Source: Jiangella mangrovi
Lineage (GTDB): Bacteria > Actinomycetota > Actinomycetes > Jiangellales > Jiangellaceae
Direction of reading: 5' to 3'
Length of the DNA stretch: 64,000 bases
NCBI RefSeq assembly: GCF_014204975.1
Contig: NZ_JACHMM010000001.1
Coordinates: 2,480,001 to 2,544,000, forward strand
A program made the translations under genes and the position numbers. Every line of letters begins with the position of its first letter. Position 1 is the first letter of the stretch. This document shows positions 1-8,098 of this stretch, piece by piece. Below the pieces are notes generated by a model. That model had not been told where the DNA came from. It did no database searches and saw only the letters and a list, made by a program, of their open reading frames with translations.

Positions 1-355
1 CGGCCGGCTTGTGCACCAGTGCCTTCACGGGCGCGACGGCGTACTCGGCGAAGCCGCCCATCAGCGCCAGGTTGTCGCCGTAGACCTCGTCGCCCGGGGC
101 GAAGGCGGTGACGCCGGGGCCGACCGCCTCGATACGCCCGGCGATGTCGGACCCGAGGACCCGCTGGCGCGGCCGGCGCGGCCCGTTGATCCGTGCGTAG
201 GCCGGGCTCCCGCGCAACCCTTCCCAGTCGGACAGGTTGATCGACGTCGCGAGGACCCGCACCAGCACCTGCCCGGGACCCGGCGACGGCACCGGCAGCT
301 CCTCGACCCGCAGAACGTCCGGCAGGCCGTATCGGTCGCGGACGACGGCTCTCAT
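1..355 (-). CDS. Quinone oxidoreductase / zinc-type alcohol dehydrogenase family, N-terminal part
   Basis: Partial gene: the reverse-strand reading opens with ATG at 355 and leaves the window after 118 codons. The protein starts MRAVVRDRYGLPDVL and has GSDIAGRIEAVG, GDEVYGDN and GGFAEYAV, the hallmarks of the GroES-like N-terminal domain of medium-chain NAD(P)H-dependent dehydrogenases. The segment around SDWEGLRGS lacks the cysteine expected for a catalytic zinc ligand, which favours the zinc-free quinone oxidoreductase (CurA/QorA) type. The cofactor-binding half lies outside the window, so substrate cannot be inferred. It is divergent from the acetyltransferase at 434, with 78 bp between them for two promoters. 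Confidence 0.85.
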   Translation of the reverse strand, partial: MRAVVRDRYGLPDVLRVEELPVPSPGPGQVLVRVLATSINLSDWEGLRGSPAYARINGPRRPRQRVLGSDIAGRIEAVGPGVTAFAPGDEVYGDNLALMGGFAEYAVAPVKALVHKPA

Positions 356-433
356 ACCAGCCTCCTCGGCGGGTCACCCCGGGTCCAGACTCGCCGCTCG
401 GCGGGTCGCCCCCACCGTAAGCGACATGCCAGC

Positions 434-964
434 ATGACGCGTGTGCGCGTTCTGGACGGCTTGGAGACCGATCGGCTCATCCTTCGGCGGACCAGCGTGG
501 GGGATGCCGCGGTCTATCGCCAGATGTGGACCGAGCGGGACCCGCGGGTCCCGCCGCATCGGCAGATCGATCCCGAGGGCCGACCCACCGTGGAGGACAT
601 CGCCGCGCAGCTACGTGCCGCACGTGAGGAGTCGAGGCCAGGGATTCTGACGGTAGAGCGGAAGGACACGGCCGACGTCATCGGGTACTGCGGGCTGACC
701 CCTTATGGGAACGGATCGCTCGACGAGCCCGAGTTGGCCTTCGAGTTGCTGCGTGCGGCGCACGGCTGCGGTTACGCCACTGAGTCAGGCCGGGCCGTGG
801 TGACGTGGGCGCATCAGTTGGGCTACCGGCGGCTGTGGGCAGGGGTCTGGAACTGGAATGTCGCATCGCGACGGGTCCTGGAGAAGCTCGGTTTCCGGGA
901 AACGGGCCGGGTGGAGCCCGTCTCTGTCCACGGCTACAGCCTTCTGACCGTGCGAGAGTTCTGA
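434..964 (+). CDS. GNAT family N-acetyltransferase (RimJ/RimL-like)
   Basis: 176 residues. LETDRLILRR near the N-terminus, GYATESGRAVVTWA in the acetyl-CoA binding region and NWNVASRRVLEKLGF near the C-terminus are the standard RimJ/RimL signature, so it should transfer an acetyl group from acetyl-CoA to an amine (ribosomal protein or small molecule; substrate unknown). The reading frame is open further upstream, but a longer protein would overlap the divergent dehydrogenase gene, and the family begins just before the LETDRL motif. The ATG at 434 was therefore chosen. It converges on the two tRNA genes. Confidence 0.85.
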   Translation: MTRVRVLDGLETDRLILRRTSVGDAAVYRQMWTERDPRVPPHRQIDPEGRPTVEDIAAQLRAAREESRPGILTVERKDTADVIGYCGLTPYGNGSLDEPELAFELLRAAHGCGYATESGRAVVTWAHQLGYRRLWAGVWNWNVASRRVLEKLGFRETGRVEPVSVHGYSLLTVREF

Positions 965-978
965 CCGGGTCCGGATAT

Positions 979-1010
979 GAAAACAGCTCAGAGGATGGCC
1001 TCTGAGCTGT
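979..1010 (-). terminator. Intrinsic terminator of the tRNA-Glu/tRNA-Asp unit
   Basis: An 11-bp perfect inverted repeat (984-994 and 999-1009, extended by an A-T pair) with a 4-nt loop. On the reverse strand it is followed by four T residues. It lies 13 bp past the 3' end of tRNA-Asp and just after the stop of the convergent acetyltransferase, so it could serve both. Confidence 0.8.
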
Positions 1011-1022
1011 GGGTGTTGCTGG

Positions 1023-1097
1023 CGGTCCTGACGGGACTTGAACCCGCGACCTCCGCCTTGACAGGGCGGCGAGCACTCCGAGCTGCTCCACAGGACC
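1023..1097 (-). tRNA. tRNA-Asp (anticodon GTC)
   Basis: Complete 75-nt cloverleaf on the reverse strand: acceptor GGTCCTG pairs with CAGGACC, discriminator G, anticodon stem CCGCC/GGCGG enclosing loop CTGTCAA (anticodon GTC), and T-arm GCGGG-TTCAAGT-CCCGT. No CCA is encoded. It is the promoter-distal member of a two-tRNA unit with tRNA-Glu. Confidence 0.93.
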
Positions 1098-1153
1098 TTG
1101 CTGGTACTACTGCCGTGCTGTCTTGCCCGGTTTCCTGCCGAAGCAGGGCACCG

Positions 1154-1226
1154 CATCCCCAACGGGATTCGAACCCGCGTTGCCGCCTTGAAAGGGCGGA
1201 GTCCTAGGCCGCTAGACGATGGGGAC
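1154..1226 (-). tRNA. tRNA-Glu (anticodon TTC)
   Basis: 73-nt cloverleaf on the reverse strand: acceptor GTCCCCA pairs with TGGGGAT (terminal G-T wobble), D-arm region TCGTCTAGCGGCCTAGGAC, anticodon stem CCGCC/GGCGG with loop CTTTCAA (anticodon TTC), T-arm CGGG-TTCGAAT-CCCG. No CCA is encoded. The 56-bp spacer to tRNA-Asp has no terminator, so the two are probably co-transcribed. Confidence 0.93.
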
Positions 1227-1295
1227 CAGATCGAGTGACGACATGGGCCCATGGCTCGTCGCCGTTCGGGACGTTGAAAGCATAGAAGGACGCGC

Positions 1296-2843
1296 TCAGT
1301 TCTCCAAATCGGGAGCTTGCGAGGGGTCTGCGGGTCCCTGAGCGGCGCCGTCGTCCTCGCCGACCTGGTGCCGGTCGATCTCCGCGCTGGTCTGGCCGAG
1401 GCCGCCGAGGGTGAGGTCGTCCCAGGCCACGAGCGCTTTCGTCTCCGGATCGAAGTACAGGACCGAGAGATCGACCGGAGTGGGATCTTCGTCACGTAGG
1501 CCACGCAGCCCGGCGCCGCCGGTGGAGCCCTGGACCATGACCCGGGTGCCCTCGTCGAGGACGTAGGTGTCGCGTTTGTGCGCGTGACCCGAGAGCACCA
1601 GTGGCGCGATCCCGTCGAACAGCTCGGCGTTGCTGGGGTCGTGGAAGACGATGACGTCCGGGGGCGGATCGAGCGCGGCCGCCTCGTCGGCGAACTCCTC
1701 GGTGCCCTCCTGGAGCTGCTCGTCGAAGACGCCGCGGACGGACTTGTCCGGGGTGAAGCGCGGGTCCGGTGCGCCCATGAACCGCAGCCCGCCCACCTCG
1801 GCGGGCTCGCCGTCCAGGACGACGGCGTTGGGTGCGGCGGCGACGGCGGCGGCGGTGGCGACGGAGTCGTGGTTGCCCTTGACGAACACGTAGGGCCGGC
1901 CGAGGTCGGCGATGGGCCGCACGTAGGAGTTCTCCAGCGGCGTGCCCTGGTCGACGATGTCGCCGCTGTCGACGATGACGTCGACGTCGTACTGGTCGGC
2001 GACGGAGTCGATGACGTCCCAGGCGGCCGGATTGAGGTGCAGGTCCGACACGTGCAGGACGCGGATGGTGCCGTCGGTGGGCTGGAACGTCTGCAGGTTG
2101 AGGGTGGTGTCGTAGACGGCGGCCACGTTGGCGACGAACCCGGCCAGCTGGTCGGCGTAGGCGTCGAAGTTGGTCGCGATGTCCTCGGCGTTGCCGATCA
2201 GCTGCGGCGCCGCCGCCAGCGGCCCGGTGTAGGCGGGCTCGCGGACGGACTCGGGGTCGTACGTCAGGGCCGCCAGCCCGTACGAGCCCAGCACGGCCCC
2301 CGTCGCGACGCCGGCCGCCAGCAGCGTCCGCCGCACCGACCGCAGCACCAGCGCCGCGGCCAGCGCGCCCCCGATGACGGCGGTGAGCGCCGCCCGCACG
2401 GCGGCGTCGACCAGGACGTCCTGGATGCCGTTGGTGATCTGGTCGTCCAGGCTCGACAGCGAGTACGGGTCGGCGACGTAGCCGCTGAGCCCGTCGAGGT
2501 CGACCTGGCGGACCGAGATGTCCAGCGTCACCGGCCCGGAGTGGGTGTCGAGGACGACGGCGCCGACGGGGTCGAGATGGATGACCGACTCGCCGGTGAA
2601 CGCCGGCCGGAAGGCGACGTCGATGGCCAGCGGCCCGACGTAGGCCTGTGTGGTGCCGGCGACCATGAGCGCGACCCACGCGCCGGCCAGCGCCAGCACG
2701 ACCGGACTCGCCCAGGTGAAGAGCCGGCGCAGCCACGACGGCCACGTGGCGGGACGCGTGAGGTCCCGCCACGTGTGCCGCCGCACCGGTTCGCCCGGCG
2801 GGCTCGTCTCCGTCACCACGTCCACGCTTCGTTGGTAACACAT
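1296..2843 (-). CDS. Membrane-anchored metallophosphoesterase
   Basis: 515 residues if started at 2843. A start at the GTG nine codons later is also possible. Hydrophobic segments lie near residues 46-64, 150-168 and 171-193. A calcineurin-like phosphoesterase domain follows, with all metal-binding blocks: HVSDLH (264-269), GDIVD (294-298), GNHD (323-326) and GHAH (419-422). It should be a two-metal phosphodiesterase or phosphatase held at the membrane; substrate unknown. The acidic C-terminal 35 residues look disordered. It is divergent from the small zincin gene, with about 50 bp between the starts, and lies upstream of the tRNA unit on the same strand. Confidence 0.88.
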   Translation of the reverse strand: MCYQRSVDVVTETSPPGEPVRRHTWRDLTRPATWPSWLRRLFTWASPVVLALAGAWVALMVAGTTQAYVGPLAIDVAFRPAFTGESVIHLDPVGAVVLDTHSGPVTLDISVRQVDLDGLSGYVADPYSLSSLDDQITNGIQDVLVDAAVRAALTAVIGGALAAALVLRSVRRTLLAAGVATGAVLGSYGLAALTYDPESVREPAYTGPLAAAPQLIGNAEDIATNFDAYADQLAGFVANVAAVYDTTLNLQTFQPTDGTIRVLHVSDLHLNPAAWDVIDSVADQYDVDVIVDSGDIVDQGTPLENSYVRPIADLGRPYVFVKGNHDSVATAAAVAAAPNAVVLDGEPAEVGGLRFMGAPDPRFTPDKSVRGVFDEQLQEGTEEFADEAAALDPPPDVIVFHDPSNAELFDGIAPLVLSGHAHKRDTYVLDEGTRVMVQGSTGGAGLRGLRDEDPTPVDLSVLYFDPETKALVAWDDLTLGGLGQTSAEIDRHQVGEDDGAAQGPADPSQAPDLEN

Positions 2844-2893
2844 TTCCCGGACCTGAATCGGCCCGTCCCGGTTCGGCAGGCGAGACTGGACCC

Positions 2894-3244
2894 GTGCTGG
2901 AGCTGACCGAGACGGAGTTCGAACGGCTGGTGTCCGAGGCGATCGACGAGATCCCGCCGGAGCTCGCCCAGATGATGGACAACGTGGTGATCCTGATCGA
3001 GGACGAGGCTCCGGACGACGCGCCGGAGGTGCTCGGGCTCTACGAGGGCACCCCGCTGACCGAGCGCGGCGAGTGGTACACCGGCGTGCTGCCGGACACC
3101 ATCAGGCTGTTCCGGCTGCCGATCCTGCGCATCTGCGACACGCCCGACGACGCCGTCGAGGAGGTGCTGATCACGGTCGTGCACGAGGTGGCGCACCACT
3201 TCGGCATCGATGACGACCGCCTGCACGAGCTGGGGTGGTCGTGA
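2894..3244 (+). CDS. Small zincin-like metallopeptidase family protein
   Basis: 116 residues, GTG start. The sequence ends in VVHEVAHHFGIDDDRLHELGW, an HExxH zinc site followed by the conserved GIDDDRL block. This is the signature of the widespread bacterial metallopeptidase family of about 110-120 residues (PF06262-type zincin). The acidic N-terminal half (LIEDEAPDDAPEVLGLYEG) also fits that family. It is probably a cytoplasmic soluble protein; the physiological substrate of this family is not known. It is divergent from the metallophosphoesterase. Confidence 0.85.
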   Translation: MLELTETEFERLVSEAIDEIPPELAQMMDNVVILIEDEAPDDAPEVLGLYEGTPLTERGEWYTGVLPDTIRLFRLPILRICDTPDDAVEEVLITVVHEVAHHFGIDDDRLHELGWS

Positions 3245-3467
3245 CGTGCTCGTCCGATGGACGAGGCTGGGGGTGGTTCGGGCAACGGGCCGGGAACGCC
3301 TCTCGGCGCAACGGCCGCTCGTAGCGGCTATAAGTGGGACCCGGGGTTACCACGGCCCGCCGCCCAGCGAGAGCCCCGAAGGGCCGTCGCCAGTACCTGA
3401 AACTACCTGATGTCCGTGGTTGTTCCCAGCCTTCTCGCGTGGGAAGGATCACCTTGACGATCACCGG
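3245..3467. other. Intergenic region between two convergent genes
   Basis: 223 bp between the zincin gene (forward) and the FetB-type permease (reverse). It has no credible ORF. Small inverted repeats are visible, such as GGCCGCTCGTAGCGGC around 3321 and TTCCCA/TGGGAA around 3423-3447, the latter possibly part of the permease terminator. Nothing else recognised. Confidence 0.5.
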
Positions 3468-4211
3468 TCAGGGCCGGACGATCACGCCCCGGGCCACCAG
3501 CTCGATGGTCAGGGCGACGGCGATCGCCTCGATGGCCAGCAGCGCGACCAGCACGAACAGCTGGACGGCGCCCGCCTGGATCGGGTCGGCGCCGCCGATG
3601 AGCATGCCGACGAACGCGCCCGGCAGGACCACCAGCCCGACCGTGCGGGTCTGGTCGAGGACGGGGATCAGCGCGGTCGCCGCCTGGGGCCGGCCGATCT
3701 CCAGGGCGGCGTCGCGGGGCAGCAGGCCGACCGACAGCGCGGCCTCTACCTCACCCCGCCGGGCCGCCAGCTCGTCCAGTGCCCGCCGCCCGGCCAGGGC
3801 CGCCGACGTCATGGCGCCACCGATGAGGATCCCGGCGACGGCGATGACGGCCAGCGGCGTCGTGGGCAGCACTCCCACCGCCAGCAGCGCCGTCACGACC
3901 AGCAGCGGCCCGCTCGCCACGGGCACGGCCGCCCACCGCCAGGACCGGTCGCGCGTCATCCGCCGCCCGGCCGTCACGGTCGCCGTCGCCAGCATCACCA
4001 GCAGGAACGCGGCCACCAGCGGCTCGACCTCGACGACGGCGGCGAGCACCAGCGCGACGCCGGTGAGCTGGACCACCGCCCGCAGCGCGGCCGTGACGAC
4101 GGCGCGGTCGTGCCCGAGCCGGGCCGCGACGCTCACCGCGACGGCGACCACCACGAGGACCGCCATCGCGACACCCAGGGCCGGCCCGACCGGCAGCAGC
4201 GTCGACGACAT
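3468..4211 (-). CDS. fetB: FetB/YbbM-type ABC transporter permease (UPF0014)
   Basis: About 247 residues from the ATG at 4211; an in-frame ATG at 4223 is an alternative and neither has a clear Shine-Dalgarno. It is extremely hydrophobic, with about seven predicted membrane segments. GRRALDELAARRGEVEAALSVG, LLPRDAALEIGRPQAATALIP and the segment TVGLVVLPGAFVGMLIGG are the conserved cytoplasmic loop and following helix of FetB, an inner-membrane protein linked in E. coli to iron export and oxidative-stress resistance. The partner ATPase FetA is not adjacent. It is divergent from the cobalamin adenosyltransferase, with only 33 bp between starts. Confidence 0.82.
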   Translation of the reverse strand: MSSTLLPVGPALGVAMAVLVVVAVAVSVAARLGHDRAVVTAALRAVVQLTGVALVLAAVVEVEPLVAAFLLVMLATATVTAGRRMTRDRSWRWAAVPVASGPLLVVTALLAVGVLPTTPLAVIAVAGILIGGAMTSAALAGRRALDELAARRGEVEAALSVGLLPRDAALEIGRPQAATALIPVLDQTRTVGLVVLPGAFVGMLIGGADPIQAGAVQLFVLVALLAIEAIAVALTIELVARGVIVRP

Positions 4212-4244
4212 CCTGCCGAGCATCCCACCCCGTAGGGTGGAGAC

Positions 4245-4871
4245 GTGGTCAGGCTGACGAGGATCTACACCCGCACCGGCGACGACGGCACCACCGGGCT
4301 GGGCGACTTCAGCCGCACCCGCAAGACCGACCCGCGGCTGGCCGCCTACGCCGACGCCAACGAGGCCAACGCGGCCATCGGGGTCGCCGTCGCCCTCGAG
4401 CGCGGCGGCACCGGCGGCGCCGGGCTGGAGCCCGATGTCCTCGGCGTCCTGCAGCGGGTCCAGAACGACCTCTTCGACGTCGGCGCCGACCTCTGCGTGC
4501 CGCTGAAGCCCGAGTACGAGTACCCGCCGCTGCGGGTCCAGGCCGGCTGGATCGAGGAGCTCGAGGCCGACTGCGACCGCTACAACGCCGAGGTCCCCAA
4601 GCTGACCTCGTTCATCCTGCCCGGCGGCAGCCTCACCGCCGCCCAGCTGCACGTCGCCACCACCGGCGTGCGACGGGCCGAGCGGTCGGCCTGGCGGGCC
4701 ATCGAGGAATACGGCACGGGCGACGACGGCGGCGTCAACCCGCTCACCGCGACCTACCTGAACCGGCTCTCGGACCTGCTGTTCATCCTGTCCCGCTACG
4801 CCAACCGCGCCGACGGCGACGTCCTCTGGCAGCCGGGCGGCGGACGCGCGGAACCGCCGCGGGAGCGCTAG
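4245..4871 (+). CDS. mmaB: Cob(I)yrinic acid a,c-diamide adenosyltransferase, PduO type
   Basis: 208 residues, GTG start behind AGGGTGGAG. TRIYTRTGDDGTTGLGDF at the N-terminus is the ATP-binding signature of PduO/MmaB adenosyltransferases. The C-terminal RRAERSAWRAIEE and NRLSDLLFILSRYAN complete the five-helix-bundle active site. The enzyme transfers the adenosyl group of ATP to cob(I)alamin, giving the cofactor of mutases such as methylmalonyl-CoA mutase. The next gene starts 10 bp after its stop, so the two are likely co-transcribed. Confidence 0.93.
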   Translation: MVRLTRIYTRTGDDGTTGLGDFSRTRKTDPRLAAYADANEANAAIGVAVALERGGTGGAGLEPDVLGVLQRVQNDLFDVGADLCVPLKPEYEYPPLRVQAGWIEELEADCDRYNAEVPKLTSFILPGGSLTAAQLHVATTGVRRAERSAWRAIEEYGTGDDGGVNPLTATYLNRLSDLLFILSRYANRADGDVLWQPGGGRAEPPRER

Positions 4872-4881
4872 CCTCGGGATC

Positions 4882-5511
4882 ATGAGGCTGACGAAGTACG
4901 AGCACTCCTGCGTCCTCGTCGAGGACGGCGACGCCCGCATCCTCATCGACCCGGGCAGCTTCTCGCGCGGGTTCGAGACGCTCACCGGGCTGACCGCCGT
5001 GCTCGTCACCCATCAGCACCCCGACCACGTCGACGTCGAGCGATTGCGGCAGGTGCTCGAGCGCAACCCCGAAGCCGTGCTGCACGCCGACGGCGGCACC
5101 GCGACCGTGCTGGCCGAGTCCGGCATCGCCGCCACGGGCGTCCAGCCGGGTGAGCGGCTGCACGTCGGCACCACGGTCGACGTGTTCGGCGGGCAGCACG
5201 CGGTGATCCACCCCGACGTGCCGGTCATCCCGAACGTCGCCTACCTGATCAGCGGCCGGTTCCTGCACCCCGGCGACTCCTACACGATCCCCGACGTCGA
5301 CGTCGAGATCCTCGGCATGCCCACCAACGCGCCGTGGTCGAAGGCCAGCGAGGTCATCGACTACGTCCGGGCCCTCACGCCGGACGTCGCCATCCCCATC
5401 CACGACGCCCTGCTGGCCATCCCCGACCTCTACTTCGCCCTGTACGACCGGCTGACGCCCGACGAGACGGAGCTGCGGGTCCTGGCGCCGGGCGACACGT
5501 TCGAGGCCTGA
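4882..5511 (+). CDS. MBL-fold metal-dependent hydrolase
   Basis: 209 residues. KYEHSCVLVEDGDARILIDPG at the start and THQHPDHVDV (residues 43-52) give the two-metal HxHxDH motif of the metallo-beta-lactamase fold. FLHPGDSYTIP and PIHDALLAIPD supply the later Asp and His ligands. The arrangement matches the short UPF0173/UlaG-like subfamily. The substrate is not predictable. It is co-directional with the adenosyltransferase upstream and the conserved hypothetical downstream. Confidence 0.85.
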   Translation: MRLTKYEHSCVLVEDGDARILIDPGSFSRGFETLTGLTAVLVTHQHPDHVDVERLRQVLERNPEAVLHADGGTATVLAESGIAATGVQPGERLHVGTTVDVFGGQHAVIHPDVPVIPNVAYLISGRFLHPGDSYTIPDVDVEILGMPTNAPWSKASEVIDYVRALTPDVAIPIHDALLAIPDLYFALYDRLTPDETELRVLAPGDTFEA

Positions 5512-5548
5512 GTCGCGGGCCGCTGCGCACACAAGGGACAATGGAGAC

Positions 5549-6172
5549 GTGACCGAAGGCAGATCCGAGCGCCACCACCACCGGCGACCGCAGCTGCGCT
5601 CCGAGCTGCCCGATCTGCTCGGCGACCCCGACCCCGCCGACCGCACCGCCGTCGCGCACGCCACCGCAGCCGCCGTCCTGCAGGCCGCCCGGGCCGAGCC
5701 CGGCACCACACCCCGCCTCCTCGAGCTCGCCGACCGCATCGGCCTCGACGAGATCGCCGAACTCTGGCGCGGCTCCGGCCCCGGCACCCTGCCCGGCACG
5801 CTCTGGTCGCTCTACCTGCTGCGCAGCTGGGTGCACCGCAACGGCGCCGAGGCCGCGCGCGTCTTCGCCGTGGGCGAGCGCGTCGCAGAGGTCTCGACGG
5901 CGGTCGCAGGAGTCGCGCACCCGCCCGGCCCGGACGAAGTCGCCGCCCTCGGCGACGCCGTCCTCACCAGCGCCTTCACCGGCGACTTCGCCGTCGCCCT
6001 CGAACGCGCCGGCGCCTTCTGCCGCGTCGTCGCCGCCGGCCGCGCCCACTCCGCCGACGACCTCCCCGAAGAGGAAGGACGGCGGCAGACCCGGCTGGCG
6101 AAGGGGAACCTCCGCATGGCGGAAGAGCTCGAGCACGCCGCGGGGCTATGGCGTCGGGACGAACTTCACTAG
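5549..6172 (+). CDS. Conserved actinobacterial protein of unknown function
   Basis: 207 residues, GTG start. Helix-rich, with no signal peptide or membrane segment. The block LWSLYLLRSWVHRNG, then AHPPGPDEVAALGDAVLTSAFTGDFAVALERAGAFCRVVAAGRA, belongs to a family seen in many actinobacteria, sometimes mislabelled as an RNA polymerase subunit. I do not know its role. The N-terminal 15 residues are rich in Arg and His. It ends 8 bp before the hairpin element at 6181. Confidence 0.75.
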   Translation: MTEGRSERHHHRRPQLRSELPDLLGDPDPADRTAVAHATAAAVLQAARAEPGTTPRLLELADRIGLDEIAELWRGSGPGTLPGTLWSLYLLRSWVHRNGAEAARVFAVGERVAEVSTAVAGVAHPPGPDEVAALGDAVLTSAFTGDFAVALERAGAFCRVVAAGRAHSADDLPEEEGRRQTRLAKGNLRMAEELEHAAGLWRRDELH

Positions 6173-6180
6173 GCCTGAGT

Positions 6181-6281
6181 GGGTGGGTGCGGCCGGAAGG
6201 CTGCGCCGGCTCCGCTTCGCGGCGGTGAAGCATGCCGCGTGCGCTCTTGACGCCGGCTCCGCCTTCCGGCCGCACCCACCC
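6181..6281. repeat. Hairpin element with conserved 60-nt core, copy 1
   Basis: A perfect 20-bp inverted repeat (6181-6200 and 6262-6281) encloses a 60-nt core at 6201-6260. That core is identical, base for base, to 47081-47140. The stem here (GGGTGGGTGCGGCCGGAAGG) has no similarity to the stem of the other copy. Inside the core a 10-bp direct repeat CGCCGGCTCC occurs at 6204-6213 and 6251-6260. The element fills the gap between two convergent genes and could act as a bidirectional terminator. Confidence 0.9.
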
Positions 6282-6322
6282 CGCGGCTCGGCTCGTGCGG
6301 CGCTCTGTCGCTCCGGGGCGGC

Positions 6323-8098
6323 TCAGTGGGGGAAGTGTGGGGAGAGGGGGTTGGGGACGGTGCCTTGGGCTTGGATGACGGGGCGTTCGGGGTCGTCGGC
6401 GTAGCCGCGTTCGAAGAGGCGCAGGCGGTTCAAGCAGAGTTTCGGGAAGGTGGGGGACTCGAGGTCGAAGATGGGGAAGCGGTCGGAGAGTTCTCCGCGG
6501 AATCTGTTCTGGTAGGTGGTCAGCACTGTGCGTGCTGAGGTCCAGAAGTCGCGTTCTGACAAGCCCATGCGGTCGGTGAGGAGTTCGGCGAGGTAGCGGT
6601 AGACGCAGATCAGCAGGCCGTTCTGGAGGTACTTGCGCAGCGTCTTGCCGTCGAGGATCACGTCGGCCAGGGCGGCGCGGACGGCGGGGGTCAGGCCGGC
6701 GTGCTCGGGGATCGACTCGGAACAGATCGCGAGGTCGTCGACGAAGTCCTTGACGACCAGCCGGGTCGGGACGCCGTCGCGGTGGACGATCATGCAGTTC
6801 TGGCCGTGCGGCGAGAACATCGCGCCGTACTTGTAGAGCACGTGCAGCAGCGGCGGCAGGACCGCCTGATGGAGCCGCTCGACCCACTCGGCCGCCGTCA
6901 GCCCGCTGCGCTCGACCAGGGCGCCCGCGAACGTCCCGCCGGACGGGTCGACGTGCATCAGGGCGGCCAGCGAGACCGCCTGCTCGCCGTCGCGCAGGTA
7001 CGGCTGCACCGGCTCGCGCCAGATGGCCCCGAGCAGCTCGGTGTACTGGTACGGCGCCCCCGCCATGGTGGAGTACACCGGGTGCGCCACGCTGACCCCG
7101 GCCACCTCGCCGAGCAGGATCAGCCCGGTCTCGCGCAGGAAGTCGTCGCCGTCGACCACCGACGACAGCCAGGACGTCAGCGCCGGCGCGGCCAGCGTCC
7201 GCTCGCGCGGCAGCCCGCGGTAGACCGACGTGTTGAGGATCGACAGCGGCAGCTTGAGGTAGCGCCGCGTGGGGTCGTCGAGGTCGGTCATGGTGCGGAT
7301 CGCCAGCTGCGGGCGGTACCGCGCCGGGCCCTCGCCGCGGAAGACCAGCTCGCCCCGGGCCAGCTGCGCCGCGTGCAGCGGCAGGATCCGGTGCGCCCAC
7401 TGCCACGGATGCACGGGCACGAAGACGCACGTCGACGGGTCCAGCCCGCCCAGCTGCGCCCCCGCCCGCAGCGCCTCGAACGCCGCGTCGCCGACCTGCT
7501 CGCGTACGACGGCGTGATGGTCCAGCCCGTCGACGGTGACGGCGTCGGCCACGGAGGGCGACGCGGCCAGCCAGAGCAGCCGGACGTCGGCCCGGGCCTC
7601 GGGCGGGTAGGCGAGCAGGTCGTCGGCGCCGAAGCCGACCCGGCCCTTGTTGGCGACGATCCACGGGTGCCCGGTCAGCTCGGCCTCGACCAGCACCGGT
7701 TCGAGGTCGACGAGCTCGGCCGCCGGACGCGCCGTCGCCAGTTGCCGCGCGTCGGTCAGCAGCGTCGAGGACAGCTCCGAGACGGCCCCGGCGACGGTGG
7801 ACGGCTCGGCGCCCGCCGCGGTCAGCACCGCCGTGAACACCTCGACGGCATCGGGCAGCGCCCCGCCGTCGGTGGCTCCGCCACCGGACCAGGACAGCGA
7901 CTCGGGGAGCACCCGCCACCAGTCCAGCGCCCGCCGCACCGCTCGCCCCGTCAGGGTCCCGCCCGGCAACTCCACCGCGAACGCTCCGGACGCGGAGATC
8001 GCCGGCGCGATGATCTCTTCGTAGCGGAACTCGGTGAGCAGCTTCGCGATCAGCTCGCGGCTGGCTCGCTCCCACTGCTCCAGGTCAGGGGTGGTCAT
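6323..8098 (-). CDS. IucA/IucC-family siderophore synthetase (RhbF-like)
   Basis: 591 residues. NRPS-independent synthetase motifs in order: EAELTGHPWIVANKGRVGF (138-156), PVHPWQW (228-234), KLPLSILNTS (about 282), FSPHGQNCMIV (428-438) and VVKDF (448-452). These bind ATP and activate a carboxylate for amide formation. By position in the rhb-type order it should perform the second condensation, joining a hydroxamate-bearing diaminopropane arm to the citrate half made by the synthetase at 10118-11923. Its ATG overlaps the hydroxylase gene by 14 bp, so translation is coupled. It is the last gene of the operon; the hairpin at 6181-6281 lies 42 bp downstream. Confidence 0.93.
   Translation of the reverse strand: MTTPDLEQWERASRELIAKLLTEFRYEEIIAPAISASGAFAVELPGGTLTGRAVRRALDWWRVLPESLSWSGGGATDGGALPDAVEVFTAVLTAAGAEPSTVAGAVSELSSTLLTDARQLATARPAAELVDLEPVLVEAELTGHPWIVANKGRVGFGADDLLAYPPEARADVRLLWLAASPSVADAVTVDGLDHHAVVREQVGDAAFEALRAGAQLGGLDPSTCVFVPVHPWQWAHRILPLHAAQLARGELVFRGEGPARYRPQLAIRTMTDLDDPTRRYLKLPLSILNTSVYRGLPRERTLAAPALTSWLSSVVDGDDFLRETGLILLGEVAGVSVAHPVYSTMAGAPYQYTELLGAIWREPVQPYLRDGEQAVSLAALMHVDPSGGTFAGALVERSGLTAAEWVERLHQAVLPPLLHVLYKYGAMFSPHGQNCMIVHRDGVPTRLVVKDFVDDLAICSESIPEHAGLTPAVRAALADVILDGKTLRKYLQNGLLICVYRYLAELLTDRMGLSERDFWTSARTVLTTYQNRFRGELSDRFPIFDLESPTFPKLCLNRLRLFERGYADDPERPVIQAQGTVPNPLSPHFPH

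Noticed and set aside
1023-1226. Possible third tRNA or small RNA in the spacer between tRNA-Asp and tRNA-Glu
   Set aside because: The 56-bp spacer does not fold as a tRNA and has no other recognisable feature.
3468-5009. 513-codon reverse ORF including the FetB permease
   Set aside because: The first half is antisense to the adenosyltransferase and hydrolase genes. The permease starts near 4211-4223.
6181-6281. CRISPR-like or insertion-sequence interpretation of the hairpin element
   Set aside because: Only one copy per site, no regular spacers, no transposase and no target duplication. It is therefore listed as an unexplained repeat.
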